From JAXMAF01 sp046350555 (lineage in GTDB: Bacteria > Planctomycetota > Phycisphaerae > Phycisphaerales > SM1A02), in NCBI GenBank assembly GCA_046350555.1, contig JAXMAF010000037.1, forward strand, positions 1 through 38,516: DNA of 38,516 nucleotides, given 5' to 3'. The notes under the pieces were generated by a model. It saw nothing but the letters and a program-made list of their open reading frames with translations. It did no database searches and was not told where the DNA came from. A program made the translations under genes and the position numbers. Numbering within the stretch: the first letter of the stretch is position 1; each line of letters begins with the position of its first letter. Of this stretch, positions 1 to 8,027 are shown piece after piece.

Positions 1-341
1 CGGAAGGGCGCCAGCCCGAAGAGGATCGTCGCCCCGAGGATCATCGACGTCGTCAGCACCATCGCCGCCGAGAGGCCGTCGGCGCGGAGCGCAATTCCAA
101 GGGGCGGCGCCCAGCCGCCGACGACGTAGACGAGCGCCGCGTCGCCGCGCACCACGAGGACGAGGATGGCCACGGCGACCACGAGCGCCATCGGCGCGAC
201 CGCCACGGCGATGCGCGCGGCGTGGCGTCCGCCGAGCAGCATCGAGAGCACCGCGCCCACCACGGGCAGCATCAGCGCCAGCACGAGCAGGAAGCCGCCC
301 GCCGTCGTCGCCGGCGCGATGATCGCATGGGCGCTGGTCAT
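1..341 (-). CDS. mrpD: Mrp-type Na+/H+ antiporter subunit D (partial, N-terminal 113 residues)
   Basis: This is the beginning of a membrane subunit of a multisubunit cation/proton antiporter; the rest lies beyond the left edge. The start ATG overlaps the stop of mrpC by four bases (ATGA), as throughout this operon. The visible residues form three hydrophobic segments: around 12-36 (GGFLLVLALMLPVVGAVLSM), 45-65, and 93-112 (SAAMVLTTSMILGATILFGL). The stretch VYVVGGWAPPLGIALRADGLSA is typical of the MrpD/NuoN proton-channel family, where a GGW..P.GI.L..D.L.A motif precedes the core helices. Assignment as MrpD rather than another NuoL/M/N paralogue rests on its position after mrpC; the conserved channel Lys and Glu residues are not in view. 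Confidence 0.85.
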   Translation of the reverse strand, partial: MTSAHAIIAPATTAGGFLLVLALMLPVVGAVLSMLLGGRHAARIAVAVAPMALVVAVAILVLVVRGDAALVYVVGGWAPPLGIALRADGLSAAMVLTTSMILGATILFGLAPF

Positions 342-673
342 CGGGTCGATCGCTCTTCGCCGTCGGGCGCATCGGGTCGCAGCGTCGCCGTGCCCGTCTT
401 CTCGAACAACCGCAGCAGCAGCGCCACCGCCAACGCGGTGCTCGAGAAGGCGACGACGATGCCGGTGATCACCAGCGCCTGCGGCACCGGGTCGCTGGCG
501 AGGCCGGCGCCGGCGCCGCGCCGCGCGACGACGCCGAAGAGCACGAAGACGCCGCTGGCGAGCAGGCTCACCGCCACGATCTTGCGCAGCGGCTGGGGAT
601 GGATGATCGCGCCATAGAGCCCGAGGCCGACGAGCGCGGCGCCGCAGAGGCCCAGGAGCGTCGCCGTGGTCAT
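338..673 (-). CDS. mrpC: Mrp-type Na+/H+ antiporter subunit C
   Basis: A 111-residue protein of the MrpC/NuoK family. It has three predicted transmembrane helices: residues about 4-24, 31-52 and 64-91. The segment DPVPQALVITGIVVAFSSTALAVAL is the diagnostic one: MrpC and NuoK proteins carry the (D/N)P.PQALVLTAIVI motif on the last helix. The protein is part of the membrane domain that couples proton and cation movement. Its start ATG overlaps the mrpB stop and its stop overlaps the mrpD start, each by four bases, so translation is probably coupled. The charged tail EKTGTATLRPDAPDGEERSTR is short and unremarkable. The family call is secure. Confidence 0.93.
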   Translation of the reverse strand: MTTATLLGLCGAALVGLGLYGAIIHPQPLRKIVAVSLLASGVFVLFGVVARRGAGAGLASDPVPQALVITGIVVAFSSTALAVALLLRLFEKTGTATLRPDAPDGEERSTR

Positions 674-1632
674 GGTTGCACCTGCTCGCGCGGCTCCTGC
701 GGGCGACCGGCGACCATCATCGCCAGCGTCGCCGCGATCGAAAGGGTCAGCACCGTCTCGATGGCGACGATCAGCGGCTTGGCGTAGGCCTCCGGATAGC
801 CGAGGAAGGCGCCCGCGGCGGCGAAGCCGGCGAGTGCCACGACGATGAAGAGCATCGGGCCGGCGACCATCACCAGCCGCAGCCAGCGCCGACCGACCGA
901 TGGCACCTTCGCTGATCCGGCCACGAGCACGAGCAGCCACATCGCGGCCAGGATCGTGCCGGCCGGGAACGTGCCGCCCGGGGCGTTGGCGCCGTTCCAG
1001 AAGAGGTAGACGCCGACGATCAGGCCGAAGGGTGGCAGCACCTGCGCGAGCAGCGTGAGTGGACCGCTCGGCGGTCCATCGGCGACGCGCCACACGCGGG
1101 CGCGGCCGCCCCAGAGCTGGTCCGGCGCCAAGGACCAGACTCCCAGCAGCGCCAGCAGGAGCACGACCTTCTCCAACAGCGTGTCGAGTGCGCGATAGGC
1201 AAGCAGGACCGCGGTTACCGGATTGCCAAGGCCGATCCTCGGCAGGTTCGATGTCGCCTCGGGCGCCAGCGTCGGCGGCGGGGCGGGCAGGCTCAGCACG
1301 ACGGCCGCGAGTCCCGCGGTGACCGCGGCGCAGAGCGCGCCGGCCGCGAGGCGATGCGCGGCGCCCGGCCGTTCGACGCCGGCGGCCGGCTCCGTGGCGC
1401 GCAGCCGCGACGCGGCGCCGAGGAGCAGCATGCCGCTGAGTCCGCTTCCGATCGCCGCCTCGGTCATCGCCACGTCCGGCGCGGCGAGGCGCATCCACAC
1501 GAGGGTCAGCAGGAGTCCGCAGGCGACGAACCCCACCACCGCGGCGTACGTCTCGCGCGCGTTGATCGTCCATGTCGCGACGGCGAGCGTCAGCACGACC
1601 AGGCCGATGTCGACCGCGAGGGCGACGGTCAC
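670..1632 (-). CDS. mrpB: Fused DUF4040/MbhE/MrpB subunit of an Mrp/Mbh-type antiporter
   Basis: A 320-residue membrane protein that reads as three small subunits joined together. Residues about 1-80 match the DUF4040 (MbhD, or MrpA C-terminal) domain, with TYAAVVGFVACGLLLTLVWM and LAAPDVAMTEAAIGSGL. Residues about 120-165 resemble MbhE, with NPVTAVLLAYRALDTLLEK. From about 190 to the end it is MrpB-like, with FGLIVGVYLFWNGANAPGGTF and YPEAYAKPLIVAIETVL. The GTG start was chosen because it overlaps the mrpG stop (GTGA), matching the other junctions; the open frame continues upstream through antisense-like sequence. In archaeal Mbh/Mbx complexes the same three domains are separate or partly fused. 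No full-length MrpA is visible in the window. Confidence 0.88.
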   Translation of the reverse strand: MTVALAVDIGLVVLTLAVATWTINARETYAAVVGFVACGLLLTLVWMRLAAPDVAMTEAAIGSGLSGMLLLGAASRLRATEPAAGVERPGAAHRLAAGALCAAVTAGLAAVVLSLPAPPPTLAPEATSNLPRIGLGNPVTAVLLAYRALDTLLEKVVLLLALLGVWSLAPDQLWGGRARVWRVADGPPSGPLTLLAQVLPPFGLIVGVYLFWNGANAPGGTFPAGTILAAMWLLVLVAGSAKVPSVGRRWLRLVMVAGPMLFIVVALAGFAAAGAFLGYPEAYAKPLIVAIETVLTLSIAATLAMMVAGRPQEPREQVQP

Positions 1633-1931
1633 GCGCGTTCCCCCTCGCGCCGGGCCACGCGCGCCACAAGCTGGCCGACCGTCGCCCCGGCCAGCATGGC
1701 GAGCAGCCAGACCGCGATCAGCTTCATCGCGCCGAATGGCCACGGCACGCGCGGCAGGAGGCCGAGCACGACGAGCCCGAGCCCGAGGTTGTCGGCCTTG
1801 GTGAGCGCGTGCAGGCGCGTCAGCGAATCGGGGAAGCGCAGCAGGCCGATCGTCCCCGCGAGGAAGAAGAACGCGCCGGCCGCGACGGCCACGATCGTGA
1901 GCAGGTCGAGCGCGGCCGTCGTGAACGTCAT
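1629..1931 (-). CDS. mrpG: Mrp-type Na+/H+ antiporter subunit G
   Basis: A 100-residue MrpG/MnhG protein with three hydrophobic segments, residues about 8-28, 47-60 and 66-90. The family motif GLLRFPDSLTRLHALTKADNLG sits after the first helix; FPD...R.HA..KA is conserved in MnhG proteins. MrpG is a small membrane subunit of the antiporter, needed for assembly or function of the E-F-G subcomplex in characterised systems. The start overlaps the stop of mrpF (ATGA) and the stop overlaps the GTG of the next gene, so it lies in the middle of a tightly packed operon. Length and motif agree with the family. Confidence 0.94.
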   Translation of the reverse strand: MTFTTAALDLLTIVAVAAGAFFFLAGTIGLLRFPDSLTRLHALTKADNLGLGLVVLGLLPRVPWPFGAMKLIAVWLLAMLAGATVGQLVARVARREGERA

Positions 1932-2215
1932 GGTTCCTCCGCCCCTTCCGGATCGGCCGCGGCGGAATCGGCCGCGCCCTTGACGAAGGCGATCGTGGCG
2001 AAGGGCGCCAGCAGCGCGAGGATCAACGCCACATCGAGCGCCGAATCCTCGGCGGTCGCGACGCCGAGCAGCACCAGGGCCGCGATGCCGCCGGTGCCGA
2101 GCAATTGCGCCGCCATGAGCCGGTCGGCGACCGCCGGCCCGCGCAGGATCCGAAGCAGCCCGGCGGCCACCAGCGCGAGCACGAATCCGGCGGCGACCAG
2201 CAGGAACGTGCTCAT
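1928..2215 (-). CDS. mrpF: Mrp-type Na+/H+ antiporter subunit F
   Basis: A 95-residue protein with three predicted transmembrane helices at about 4-24, 34-53 and 58-78. The segment LRILRGPAVADRLMAAQLLGTGG is the MrpF/MnhF hallmark (RGP...DR..A.....), and ALDVALILALLAPFATIAFVKG matches the conserved last helix. The start ATG overlaps the mrpE stop by four bases and the stop overlaps the mrpG start. The frame stays open far upstream, but that part is antisense-like and lacks family similarity, so the overlap-defined start is preferred. The C-terminal tail is acidic and Ala-rich. Confidence 0.93.
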   Translation of the reverse strand: MSTFLLVAAGFVLALVAAGLLRILRGPAVADRLMAAQLLGTGGIAALVLLGVATAEDSALDVALILALLAPFATIAFVKGAADSAAADPEGAEEP

Positions 2216-2829
2216 GGTCGCGCGTCCGTCGGCGCGTCCGACGCGCCGGGCGAGCGGGCCGCCCCGATCGCGCGGGTGAACATCGCCTCGTCGATGGTCA
2301 GTTGCGAAGCGACGGGCTGGTCGACATCGAGGCAGTGGTAGGTCAGCACGTCGTGCGCGCCACGTTCGCTGAGTCCGCCGAGTCCGCCGGGACCCGCTGG
2401 TGACTCGAACCCGACCGGCACCGTGCCCGGCATCAGGCTTGTCATGGCGGTGAACGCGTTTCGCGCCGCGCCGCGCGGCACGCGCAGGCGATGGGCCACG
2501 AAGCCGGGTTTCAACGGCAGCCGCGGATCGAACGCGCGCCGCGCGACGTCGAGTCCGGCGACGACGGACTGGCGCGCGAAGTGCACGGCGAGCCGGGCAA
2601 GTCCGGCGAGACGCACACGACCGCGGCGGGGCGGAAGAGGCGGGCTCGTCCCCGTCGCGACGGCCGGCGCGACCAGACCGGTCGCCAGATCGGCGCGATC
2701 CGCGCCGGTGAGCAGCAGCCAGAAGACGAGGAAGACGACGGCGCGTAGCCCTGCGGCGACGCCGGGACGAGGTGGAGGAGCGGCGCCGGTCGAGTGGGTC
2801 GAGTTGGTCAACCGGGTCATGCGGGTCAT
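2212..2829 (-). CDS. mrpE: Mrp-type Na+/H+ antiporter subunit E
   Basis: About 205 residues of the MrpE/MnhE family. One strong membrane segment (LRAVVFLVFWLLLTG) comes early; the cytoplasmic part ends in a conserved block, with RNAFTAMTSLMPGTVPVG followed by HDVLTYHCLDVDQPVASQL. The (A)N.IT..PGT motif and a Y.HCLDV-like motif are features of MnhE proteins. Start choice is uncertain: an in-frame GTG lies at 2874 and ATGs at 2829 and 2820, none with a good Shine-Dalgarno. The N-terminus (MTR-MTR-LTN-STH-STG) is encoded by a 9-bp tandem repeat, so it may be low-value sequence. The gene starts 78 bases after the galK stop and is probably co-transcribed with it. Confidence 0.85.
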   Translation of the reverse strand: MTRMTRLTNSTHSTGAAPPPRPGVAAGLRAVVFLVFWLLLTGADRADLATGLVAPAVATGTSPPLPPRRGRVRLAGLARLAVHFARQSVVAGLDVARRAFDPRLPLKPGFVAHRLRVPRGAARNAFTAMTSLMPGTVPVGFESPAGPGGLGGLSERGAHDVLTYHCLDVDQPVASQLTIDEAMFTRAIGAARSPGASDAPTDARP

Positions 2830-2833
2830 GGCG
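2789..2833. repeat. Five 9-bp tandem units at the mrpE N-terminus
   Basis: On the plus strand the units read gtcgagtgg, gtcgagttg, gtcaaccgg, gtcatgcgg and gtcatggcg. Because nine bases is three codons, on the minus strand they encode a three-residue period in MrpE. This may reflect slippage in the region between galK and mrpE. Confidence 0.7.
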
Positions 2834-2907
2834 ACGGCGTCGCACAGTAGCAAGTGACGGAGGAACTCGCCCACGAGCCCGTCCGGCTTCGGGCACGGCG
2901 CGGGAAG

Positions 2908-4152
2908 TCATCCGGACCGAGGCGCGTCCAACACGCCCGCGCCCCCCGCGGCCTGCGCCGCGAAGCGCGCCGGTTCGCGGCCGAACGCGGCGCGGAAGCC
3001 GGCGGCGATCTCGTGGCCGACGCGCTCCGTCGTGCCGCGGCGACAGAGGACGATGGCGCATCCACCGAAGCCGCCGCCGGTCATGCGGGCACCGATGGCG
3101 CCTTCCGCGCGGAGCGACGCGGCGCTCTCGACGATCCGGTCGAGCTCGGCGCAGCTCACCTCGAAGCGGTCGCGCAACGAGGCATGCCCCTCGAAGAGGA
3201 GCCGGCCGAGCCGGTCGAGGTCGCCCGCTCGCAGCGCGGCGACGAACTCCAGCGTGCGCCGGTTCTCGCTGGCCACGTGCAGCGCGCGGAGGTCGAGCGG
3301 CGGTGGCAGCAGCCCTCGCCCGGTCGCGGAACGGACCATCGCCTCGTCCGCGTCGCGCAGCGAGGGCACGCCGAGGCGCGTCGCGGCCTCCTCGCACTCG
3401 CGGCGGCGCTGCGCGTACGCGCCGTCGGCCAGGTCGTGCTTGACCAGCGTGTCCACGACGAGGACCGAGGCGTCGCGCGGAACCGGGATCGCCTCGATCT
3501 CCAGCGAGCGACAGTCGAGCAGGATCGCATGTCCGGCGACGCCGGCGATGGAGGCGAACATGTCCATGATGCCCGCGGGAACGCCGGCGAACTCGTGCTC
3601 GGCGCGCTGGCAGAGGAGCGCCTTCTCGCGCGGCGGCGCGATCGTCGCCGTGGCTCCGAGCACCGCCTCGACCAGCGTCGCCATCGCCACCTCGAGGGCG
3701 GCGCTGCTGCTCAGCCCGCCGCCGATGGGAATCCCGCTGTCGATGAGCAGGTCGAGTTCGGGAAGGACCGCGCCGCGCCGCTGGTAGCCCGCGACGACGC
3801 CCAGCGCGCGATCGGCGAAGGTGTGCGTGCGCCCCGCGACCGGCGACGAGATCGACGCTTCGACGGTCGTGTCGAAGGCCGTCGAGCGCAGGCGCGAGCG
3901 TGGTCCGGCGGCGGGCGCGGCGGCGATCACGGTCCGGCGATCGATCGCCATCGGCAGCACCCAGCCACCGGTGTAGTCGACGTGCTCGCCGATCAGGTTC
4001 ACTCGGCCCGGCGCCTGCGCCGCATGGGTGGGCGCCCGGCCGAAGTGCTCGATGAAGCGGGCGCGCCAACGCCTCGCGGCGCGTTCGGCCGCATCGCCCG
4101 TCGCATCGTCGGGCGAGCGAGGCACCCGGCGGTCCATCCACTCGCCCGTCAT
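2908..4152 (-). CDS. galK: Galactokinase (GHMP kinase family)
   Basis: A 414-residue galactokinase, which phosphorylates galactose at C1 with ATP in the Leloir pathway in the cytoplasm. The galactokinase signature GRVNLIGEHVDYTGGWVLPM lies near residues 48-67. The ATP-binding GHMP loop GGGLSSSAALEVA follows near 138-150, and GARMTGGGFGGCAIVL near 350-365 is the third GHMP motif. Length is close to that of characterised enzymes. The start ATG overlaps the stop of the upstream exported protein gene by four bases; a second ATG five codons in is also possible. No other Leloir genes (galT, galE) are visible. Placement between an unknown exported protein and the Mrp operon gives no clear functional link. 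Confidence 0.94.
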   Translation of the reverse strand: MTGEWMDRRVPRSPDDATGDAAERAARRWRARFIEHFGRAPTHAAQAPGRVNLIGEHVDYTGGWVLPMAIDRRTVIAAAPAAGPRSRLRSTAFDTTVEASISSPVAGRTHTFADRALGVVAGYQRRGAVLPELDLLIDSGIPIGGGLSSSAALEVAMATLVEAVLGATATIAPPREKALLCQRAEHEFAGVPAGIMDMFASIAGVAGHAILLDCRSLEIEAIPVPRDASVLVVDTLVKHDLADGAYAQRRRECEEAATRLGVPSLRDADEAMVRSATGRGLLPPPLDLRALHVASENRRTLEFVAALRAGDLDRLGRLLFEGHASLRDRFEVSCAELDRIVESAASLRAEGAIGARMTGGGFGGCAIVLCRRGTTERVGHEIAAGFRAAFGREPARFAAQAAGGAGVLDAPRSG

Positions 4153-5955
4153 GGACGCTGGCGCTCCGGCGGCGCCGATGGTGGCGGCTGGGACGGCTGG
4201 CGCGGCTGGGCGTCGGGCGGTCGGGCGCCGTCCGCGGCTCCGGAGGCGCCGCCCGGCGCGCCACCGACGACGCCGCTCGCTGCGCCATCCGATCCCTCCG
4301 TCGCGGGTTGATCGCCTTCGCGCTCGGCGACCCTCGGCTGACGCGCCGCCGCGCGGCGCAGCTCGCCGAGCCGTTCCTGGTAGCGCTGCGCCATCCATGC
4401 GTCGGCGCGGCCGCGCACCTCGAGCTCGCGCTCGTACGCCTTGAGCCGCTCCAGCAGCGGCGTCTCCTCGATCACCAGCATGCCCTGCAATCCGGCGGCC
4501 GCCTGGCTGCACACGTCGCGACGGCGGCGCATCAGGCCGAGCCGCTTCACCTCGATCGCGATCGCGCCGGACGCGGCGCGGCGCGACGCGCCGTCCGATC
4601 CTCCCGCCAGCGCGCGGTCCAGCAGCACCGGCCCGGTTGGCGCCAGCGTGTCGAGTTCGTCCGCGCACGCGGCGGCGTCGAAGCCGAGCGGCAGCAGCCG
4701 CAGCCGCGTCGCGGCAAGCAGGTTGAGTCGCGCCCGTCGCCTCGTCGGGCGTCGGTCCGCCGTCGCCGCGCGCGCCAGCGAAGCTGCGCACCTGGCTCGG
4801 TGAGGTCGGCCTCGTCGTCGAAGAGCTCAGGGCGCGTCCGCTGCCAGAAGGCGTCCTGCACCGCGAACGCCGCGGGCGGCGAGACTGCTTCGAGAGCGTG
4901 GAGAGCGTCAGGAGCTTGATCTCCCGGATGGGCGCGTCGAGGCGGGCGATCGCGCTGCGCAGCGCATCGAGCTGCGACTGCACGTCGGCGCGATCGTCGT
5001 CGTCCATGACGATCTCCCACGCGGGGCCGAGCTGCACCAGCAGGCGCGCCAGCTCGAGCTCGAGCACCGACGCCTGGTCGGCCCTTCGGCGCAGCGCCGC
5101 GGTCGTGGCCTTCACGTGGGCATCGAGCACCGGAGCGATCGCGGCGAGCTCGGCGGGCTTGAGCCGCGCCTCGTCGACGCACGAGAGCAGGTCGACCGCG
5201 ACGGTGCCGCGATCGGTCGGCTGCGCAAAGACCTTCCCAAGCCGTTCGAACGCGATCCGGCGAGCCACGGCCTGGTGGTCGGCGGGGACGCGCGTGACCA
5301 GTCCCCTGGCCGGGTCCTGTTCGGCGCGCGCTTGCGTCTCCAGCGCGGCGGCGCGCAGCGTGAGCAGTTGAAGCGTCACGGGCGACCAGCGCGGAACGAA
5401 TCGCTCGGCGACGTCGTCCCACTCGAACGACGCGTTGAGCAGTCCCTGTTCGTCGGATGGCGCGACGCGCCGTCGCCAGCGCGCGGTACTGCGCCTACAG
5501 GTCGCGCAGGAACTGGATTCCGTCGGGATCGAGACCGGTCGCGACGCCCCTCCGTCGACCTCGGCCTCGCCGAGGTGCGGCGGGAAGAGCCGTTCGCGCA
5601 GCTCCGTCAGCGCTTCGCGGCGGCGCAGCTCGTTCGGCGCCAACCGTCGCGGCGGCAGCGCGTCGGCGGTCGAGAGGGGCGTTCCCTCGACGACGCGGGG
5701 AAGCAACGGCTCGCCTTCGAGGCGACTGGTCGGACGCGGCGGATCGGTGGCGGTCGGAGTCGACGGGGTGGGTGGCTTCGGTGCGGCCGGCGGCGTCGCC
5801 GGAGGCGAAGCCATCGCCGCGTGGAAGGGGCTCGCGATCGAAGCCACGAGCGCGATCGCCGTCGCGACCGTTGCGCCTCGAAGCGCCCCACCGCGCAGCC
5901 GTCGCGGCGGACGGGACGGCGAGGCGACGAGTCGCGGTGGTGTGAATGGCTCCAT
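4149..5955 (-). pseudogene. Frameshifted exported protein of unknown function
   Basis: Coding sequence of about 600 codons interrupted at several points. From the ATG at 5955 the first frame runs MEPFTPPRLVASPSRP..., has a hydrophobic export segment (residues about 29-47), and then a Pro/Thr-rich stretch. The first break is near 5480-5500: the natural frame reads GIQFLRDL and then meets TAG before AQYRALATARR, so one base change or an indel is implied. Further frame changes fall near 4880 (into SPPAAFAVQDAFWQRTRPEL) and near 4740-4770 (into NLLAATRLRLLPLGFDAAA). The last frame ends at 4149 in a Pro/Gly/Gln-rich tail and overlaps galK by ATGA. The middle is helical (ELELARLLVQLGPAWEIVM). No domain was recognised. 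Sequencing error or real decay are both possible. Confidence 0.55.
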
Positions 5956-5985
5956 GGGACGGACGGTCCAACGTCCAATGCCGCC

Positions 5986-5991
5986 AGCGTA
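5986..5991 (-). promoter_or_regulatory. Candidate -10 box (TACGCT) upstream of the 5955 gene
   Basis: On the minus strand TACGCT lies 30 bases before the ATG at 5955. It fits the TANNNT pattern seen before many genes in this window, but here it implies a leader of roughly 23 bases. No clear -35 box is visible. Confidence 0.35.
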
Positions 5992-6088
5992 CTGCGGCGC
6001 GACGGCTGCGCCTGCACACAATCCGTTCCCGGGATGGAGGGCTGCGCGCCGCGCTCGCGGCGTCGCGGACGGCGGGTGCGACGGACGG

Positions 6089-6904
6089 TCACACCCGTCC
6101 GCGGCGCGAGAATCGATGCAGGCAGACCGCCGCCGCGACGGCGACGTTGAGCGAGTCGACCCCGGCGGCCATCGGAATCCGCACCAGGACGTCGCAGCGA
6201 GAGCGCGTGGCGGGCTGGATTCCCGCGAATTCCGTGCCGACGACGAGCGCCGTCCGCGGCGGCGGCGCGAGGTCGTCCAGCGCGACGGCGCCAGGATCGA
6301 TCGCGGCGCCGACGATGGCGAAGCCGCGTCGCCGGAGTTCGTCGAGGTCGGCAAGCCAGTCGTCGCTTCGCCGCCAGGGGACCGTGAGGGCATGTCCGAT
6401 CGAGACGCGGAGGGACTTTCGATAGAGCGGATCGTGGCAGCGCGGGCTCAGCAGCACGCCGTCGACGGCGAACGCCGCGGCGTTGCGGAAGAGCAGGCCG
6501 ATGTTGTCCAGGTGCGTGATGTCCTCGCAGAGCAGGAGCGTGCGCGGGGCGGGTGTCGCGTCGTCGCCGATCAGCGAGGGCAGGTCGGGCCGCGCGATGG
6601 CGGCGCGGCGCCCGATGGCGAGCACGCCGCGATGGACGTTGAATCCGGCGATGCGCTCGAGCACGTCGAACGGGGCGACATAGACGGGCACCTCGTCGGG
6701 AATGCGCGGCGCCAGGCGCTCCGCGGTGGGCGCCGAGACGAGCACCGAGCGCGTGGCGCCCGGAATCGCGAGCATCCGTTCGACCACCAGCCACTGCTCG
6801 CCGACGAAGAGCCCTTCGTCGACGCGGCGCAGGTCGCGCTCGCGGAGGTTCGCGTAGTCCGCGAGGCGCGGATCGTCCGAGGCGTGGATGGGCACGACAG
6901 GCAT
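6089..6904 (-). CDS. SpoU/TrmH-family RNA 2'-O-methyltransferase
   Basis: A 271-residue SPOUT-class methyltransferase that would transfer a methyl group from SAM to a ribose 2'-OH in rRNA or tRNA. The N-terminal substrate-binding part reads DPRLADYANLRERDLRRVDE then FVGEQWLVVERML, typical of the L30e-like SpoU_sub_bind domain. Motif 1 is HLDNIGLLFRNAAAF (residues about 155-169), motif 2 is VGTEFAGI, and motif 3 is RIPMAAGVDSLNVAVAAAV near the C-terminus, giving the trefoil-knot SAM site. The ATG at 6904 was preferred over an in-frame ATG 30 codons upstream because family similarity begins there. It follows the SAM methyltransferase gene by 65 bases in the same direction. The exact RNA target cannot be told from sequence. 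Confidence 0.9.
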   Translation of the reverse strand: MPVVPIHASDDPRLADYANLRERDLRRVDEGLFVGEQWLVVERMLAIPGATRSVLVSAPTAERLAPRIPDEVPVYVAPFDVLERIAGFNVHRGVLAIGRRAAIARPDLPSLIGDDATPAPRTLLLCEDITHLDNIGLLFRNAAAFAVDGVLLSPRCHDPLYRKSLRVSIGHALTVPWRRSDDWLADLDELRRRGFAIVGAAIDPGAVALDDLAPPPRTALVVGTEFAGIQPATRSRCDVLVRIPMAAGVDSLNVAVAAAVCLHRFSRRGRV

Positions 6905-6969
6905 GGGTCGCGAAGGAACGCGGCGATCCGTGCCGCGGAGGATCGCCCGTCCGCGCGGCGGTGCCGGGG

Positions 6970-7770
6970 TCACTCCTTCTTCAGCACGATGCACTGCACC
7001 AGCACGGGATAGCCGCGCCCGACGAGCAGCTCGTCCAGCCGCGCCTGCACGCTCCGCGCGTTGAACTCCGGAAAGCCGAAGAGCGAGGCCGCGTCGCCCA
7101 CGACGCGCCGCAGGCCGGACGACTCGCAGAGGGCGCGGATGTCGATATTCGTGCCGAACCGGTTCTCCCTCCGGTCGGTGAACGGATGCAGGTCCAGGAA
7201 GAGATCGACGGTGGCGACGAACATCCCGCCGGGCCGCAGGATCCTGGCGATCTCCTTCATCATGCCCGGGATCTCAGACGGCGGGATGTGCTCGATGGTG
7301 GAGACGGAGAAGACGCGGTCGAACGTCGCGTCGGGGAACTTGGCGTCCTGGAGGAAGCAGTTGTGCAGCTCGACCGAGGTGCCGAAGGCGCGGTTGAGGC
7401 GGTCGATCGCCGCGGGCGTGACCGTCCAGCCGACGCCGTGCGCGGCCTCGCCCGGATCGCAGTTGTGCGACTCGAGGCCGGTCCGGTCGAGGACGAACTG
7501 GAAGCCGGCGAGGCTTCCACCGATGTCGAGCGAGCGCATCCCGCGCTCGAGAGGCGTCGCGAAGAACGACCACGGGTACTCGAACGCGCGCGTGTCGTTG
7601 TTGACCTGGTGTCCGAACGGGCCGCGGAAGTTCGGCCGCCGCCTCAGCAATCCGCCCAGCACGGGCGTGCGGTTGAGCACCGCCCGGATCGGCGTCCGGT
7701 AGCCCGACGGGGCGCCCCAGCGCGCGTTCCAGCGTGCGTATTCGTCCGGGAGCGTGCGCGGTGCCAGCAT
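6970..7770 (-). CDS. Class I SAM-dependent methyltransferase
   Basis: A 266-residue protein with a Methyltransf_11-type Rossmann fold. The SAM-binding motif I region is MRSLDIGGSLAGFQFVL, motif III/IV is FPDATFDRVFSVSTIEHIPP, and RILRPGGMFVATVDLF is the post-motif strand. The ATG at 7770 is supported by a strong Shine-Dalgarno (GGAGGAGATCAGG directly before it); the upstream open frame is rejected. The leader contains a possible hairpin at 7798-7820 with 7-bp arms GTGCGGC/GCCGCAC. The gene stands divergently from a glycosyltransferase, and methyltransferases of this kind often modify sugars or lipids in surface-polysaccharide loci, so a role in glycoconjugate synthesis is plausible but unproven. 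Confidence 0.85.
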   Translation of the reverse strand: MLAPRTLPDEYARWNARWGAPSGYRTPIRAVLNRTPVLGGLLRRRPNFRGPFGHQVNNDTRAFEYPWSFFATPLERGMRSLDIGGSLAGFQFVLDRTGLESHNCDPGEAAHGVGWTVTPAAIDRLNRAFGTSVELHNCFLQDAKFPDATFDRVFSVSTIEHIPPSEIPGMMKEIARILRPGGMFVATVDLFLDLHPFTDRRENRFGTNIDIRALCESSGLRRVVGDAASLFGFPEFNARSVQARLDELLVGRGYPVLVQCIVLKKE

Positions 7771-7914
7771 CCTGATCTCCTCCAGTTCGATCGCATCGTG
7801 CGGCGCGGCATGTGCCGCACGACCTCCGCCCGAGTGCATCGCGGACGGGAACCGCCCCAAGGCGCTCCGATGCGATCCAGTTGGGGCCTTGACGCCACGT
7901 TGAAGCGACTTCGA

Positions 7915-7980
7915 AGCGTACCAGACGCACGTCCGCGGCGGTGCCCGCCGACGCCAGGCGCCACCGCGCACGCGTAACCT
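7915..7980. promoter_or_regulatory. Candidate divergent promoter boxes between methyltransferase and glycosyltransferase
   Basis: On the minus strand TACGCT (7915-7920) could be the -10 box for the methyltransferase, giving a leader of roughly 135 bases. On the plus strand TAACCT (7975-7980) could be the -10 box for the glycosyltransferase. Both fit TANNNT; -35 boxes are not evident. Confidence 0.35.
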
Positions 7981-8027
7981 GTGCCCGCACTCGCGTCGCA
8001 TTGGGCGCACCGGGGCGCCCGCGATCC

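Noticed and set aside
7789..7877. Inverted GATCGCATC/GATGCGATC pair in the methyltransferase leader as a riboswitch stem
   Set aside because: The 9-bp arms are about 70 bases apart with only one further small hairpin between them, and no known riboswitch core is recognisable.
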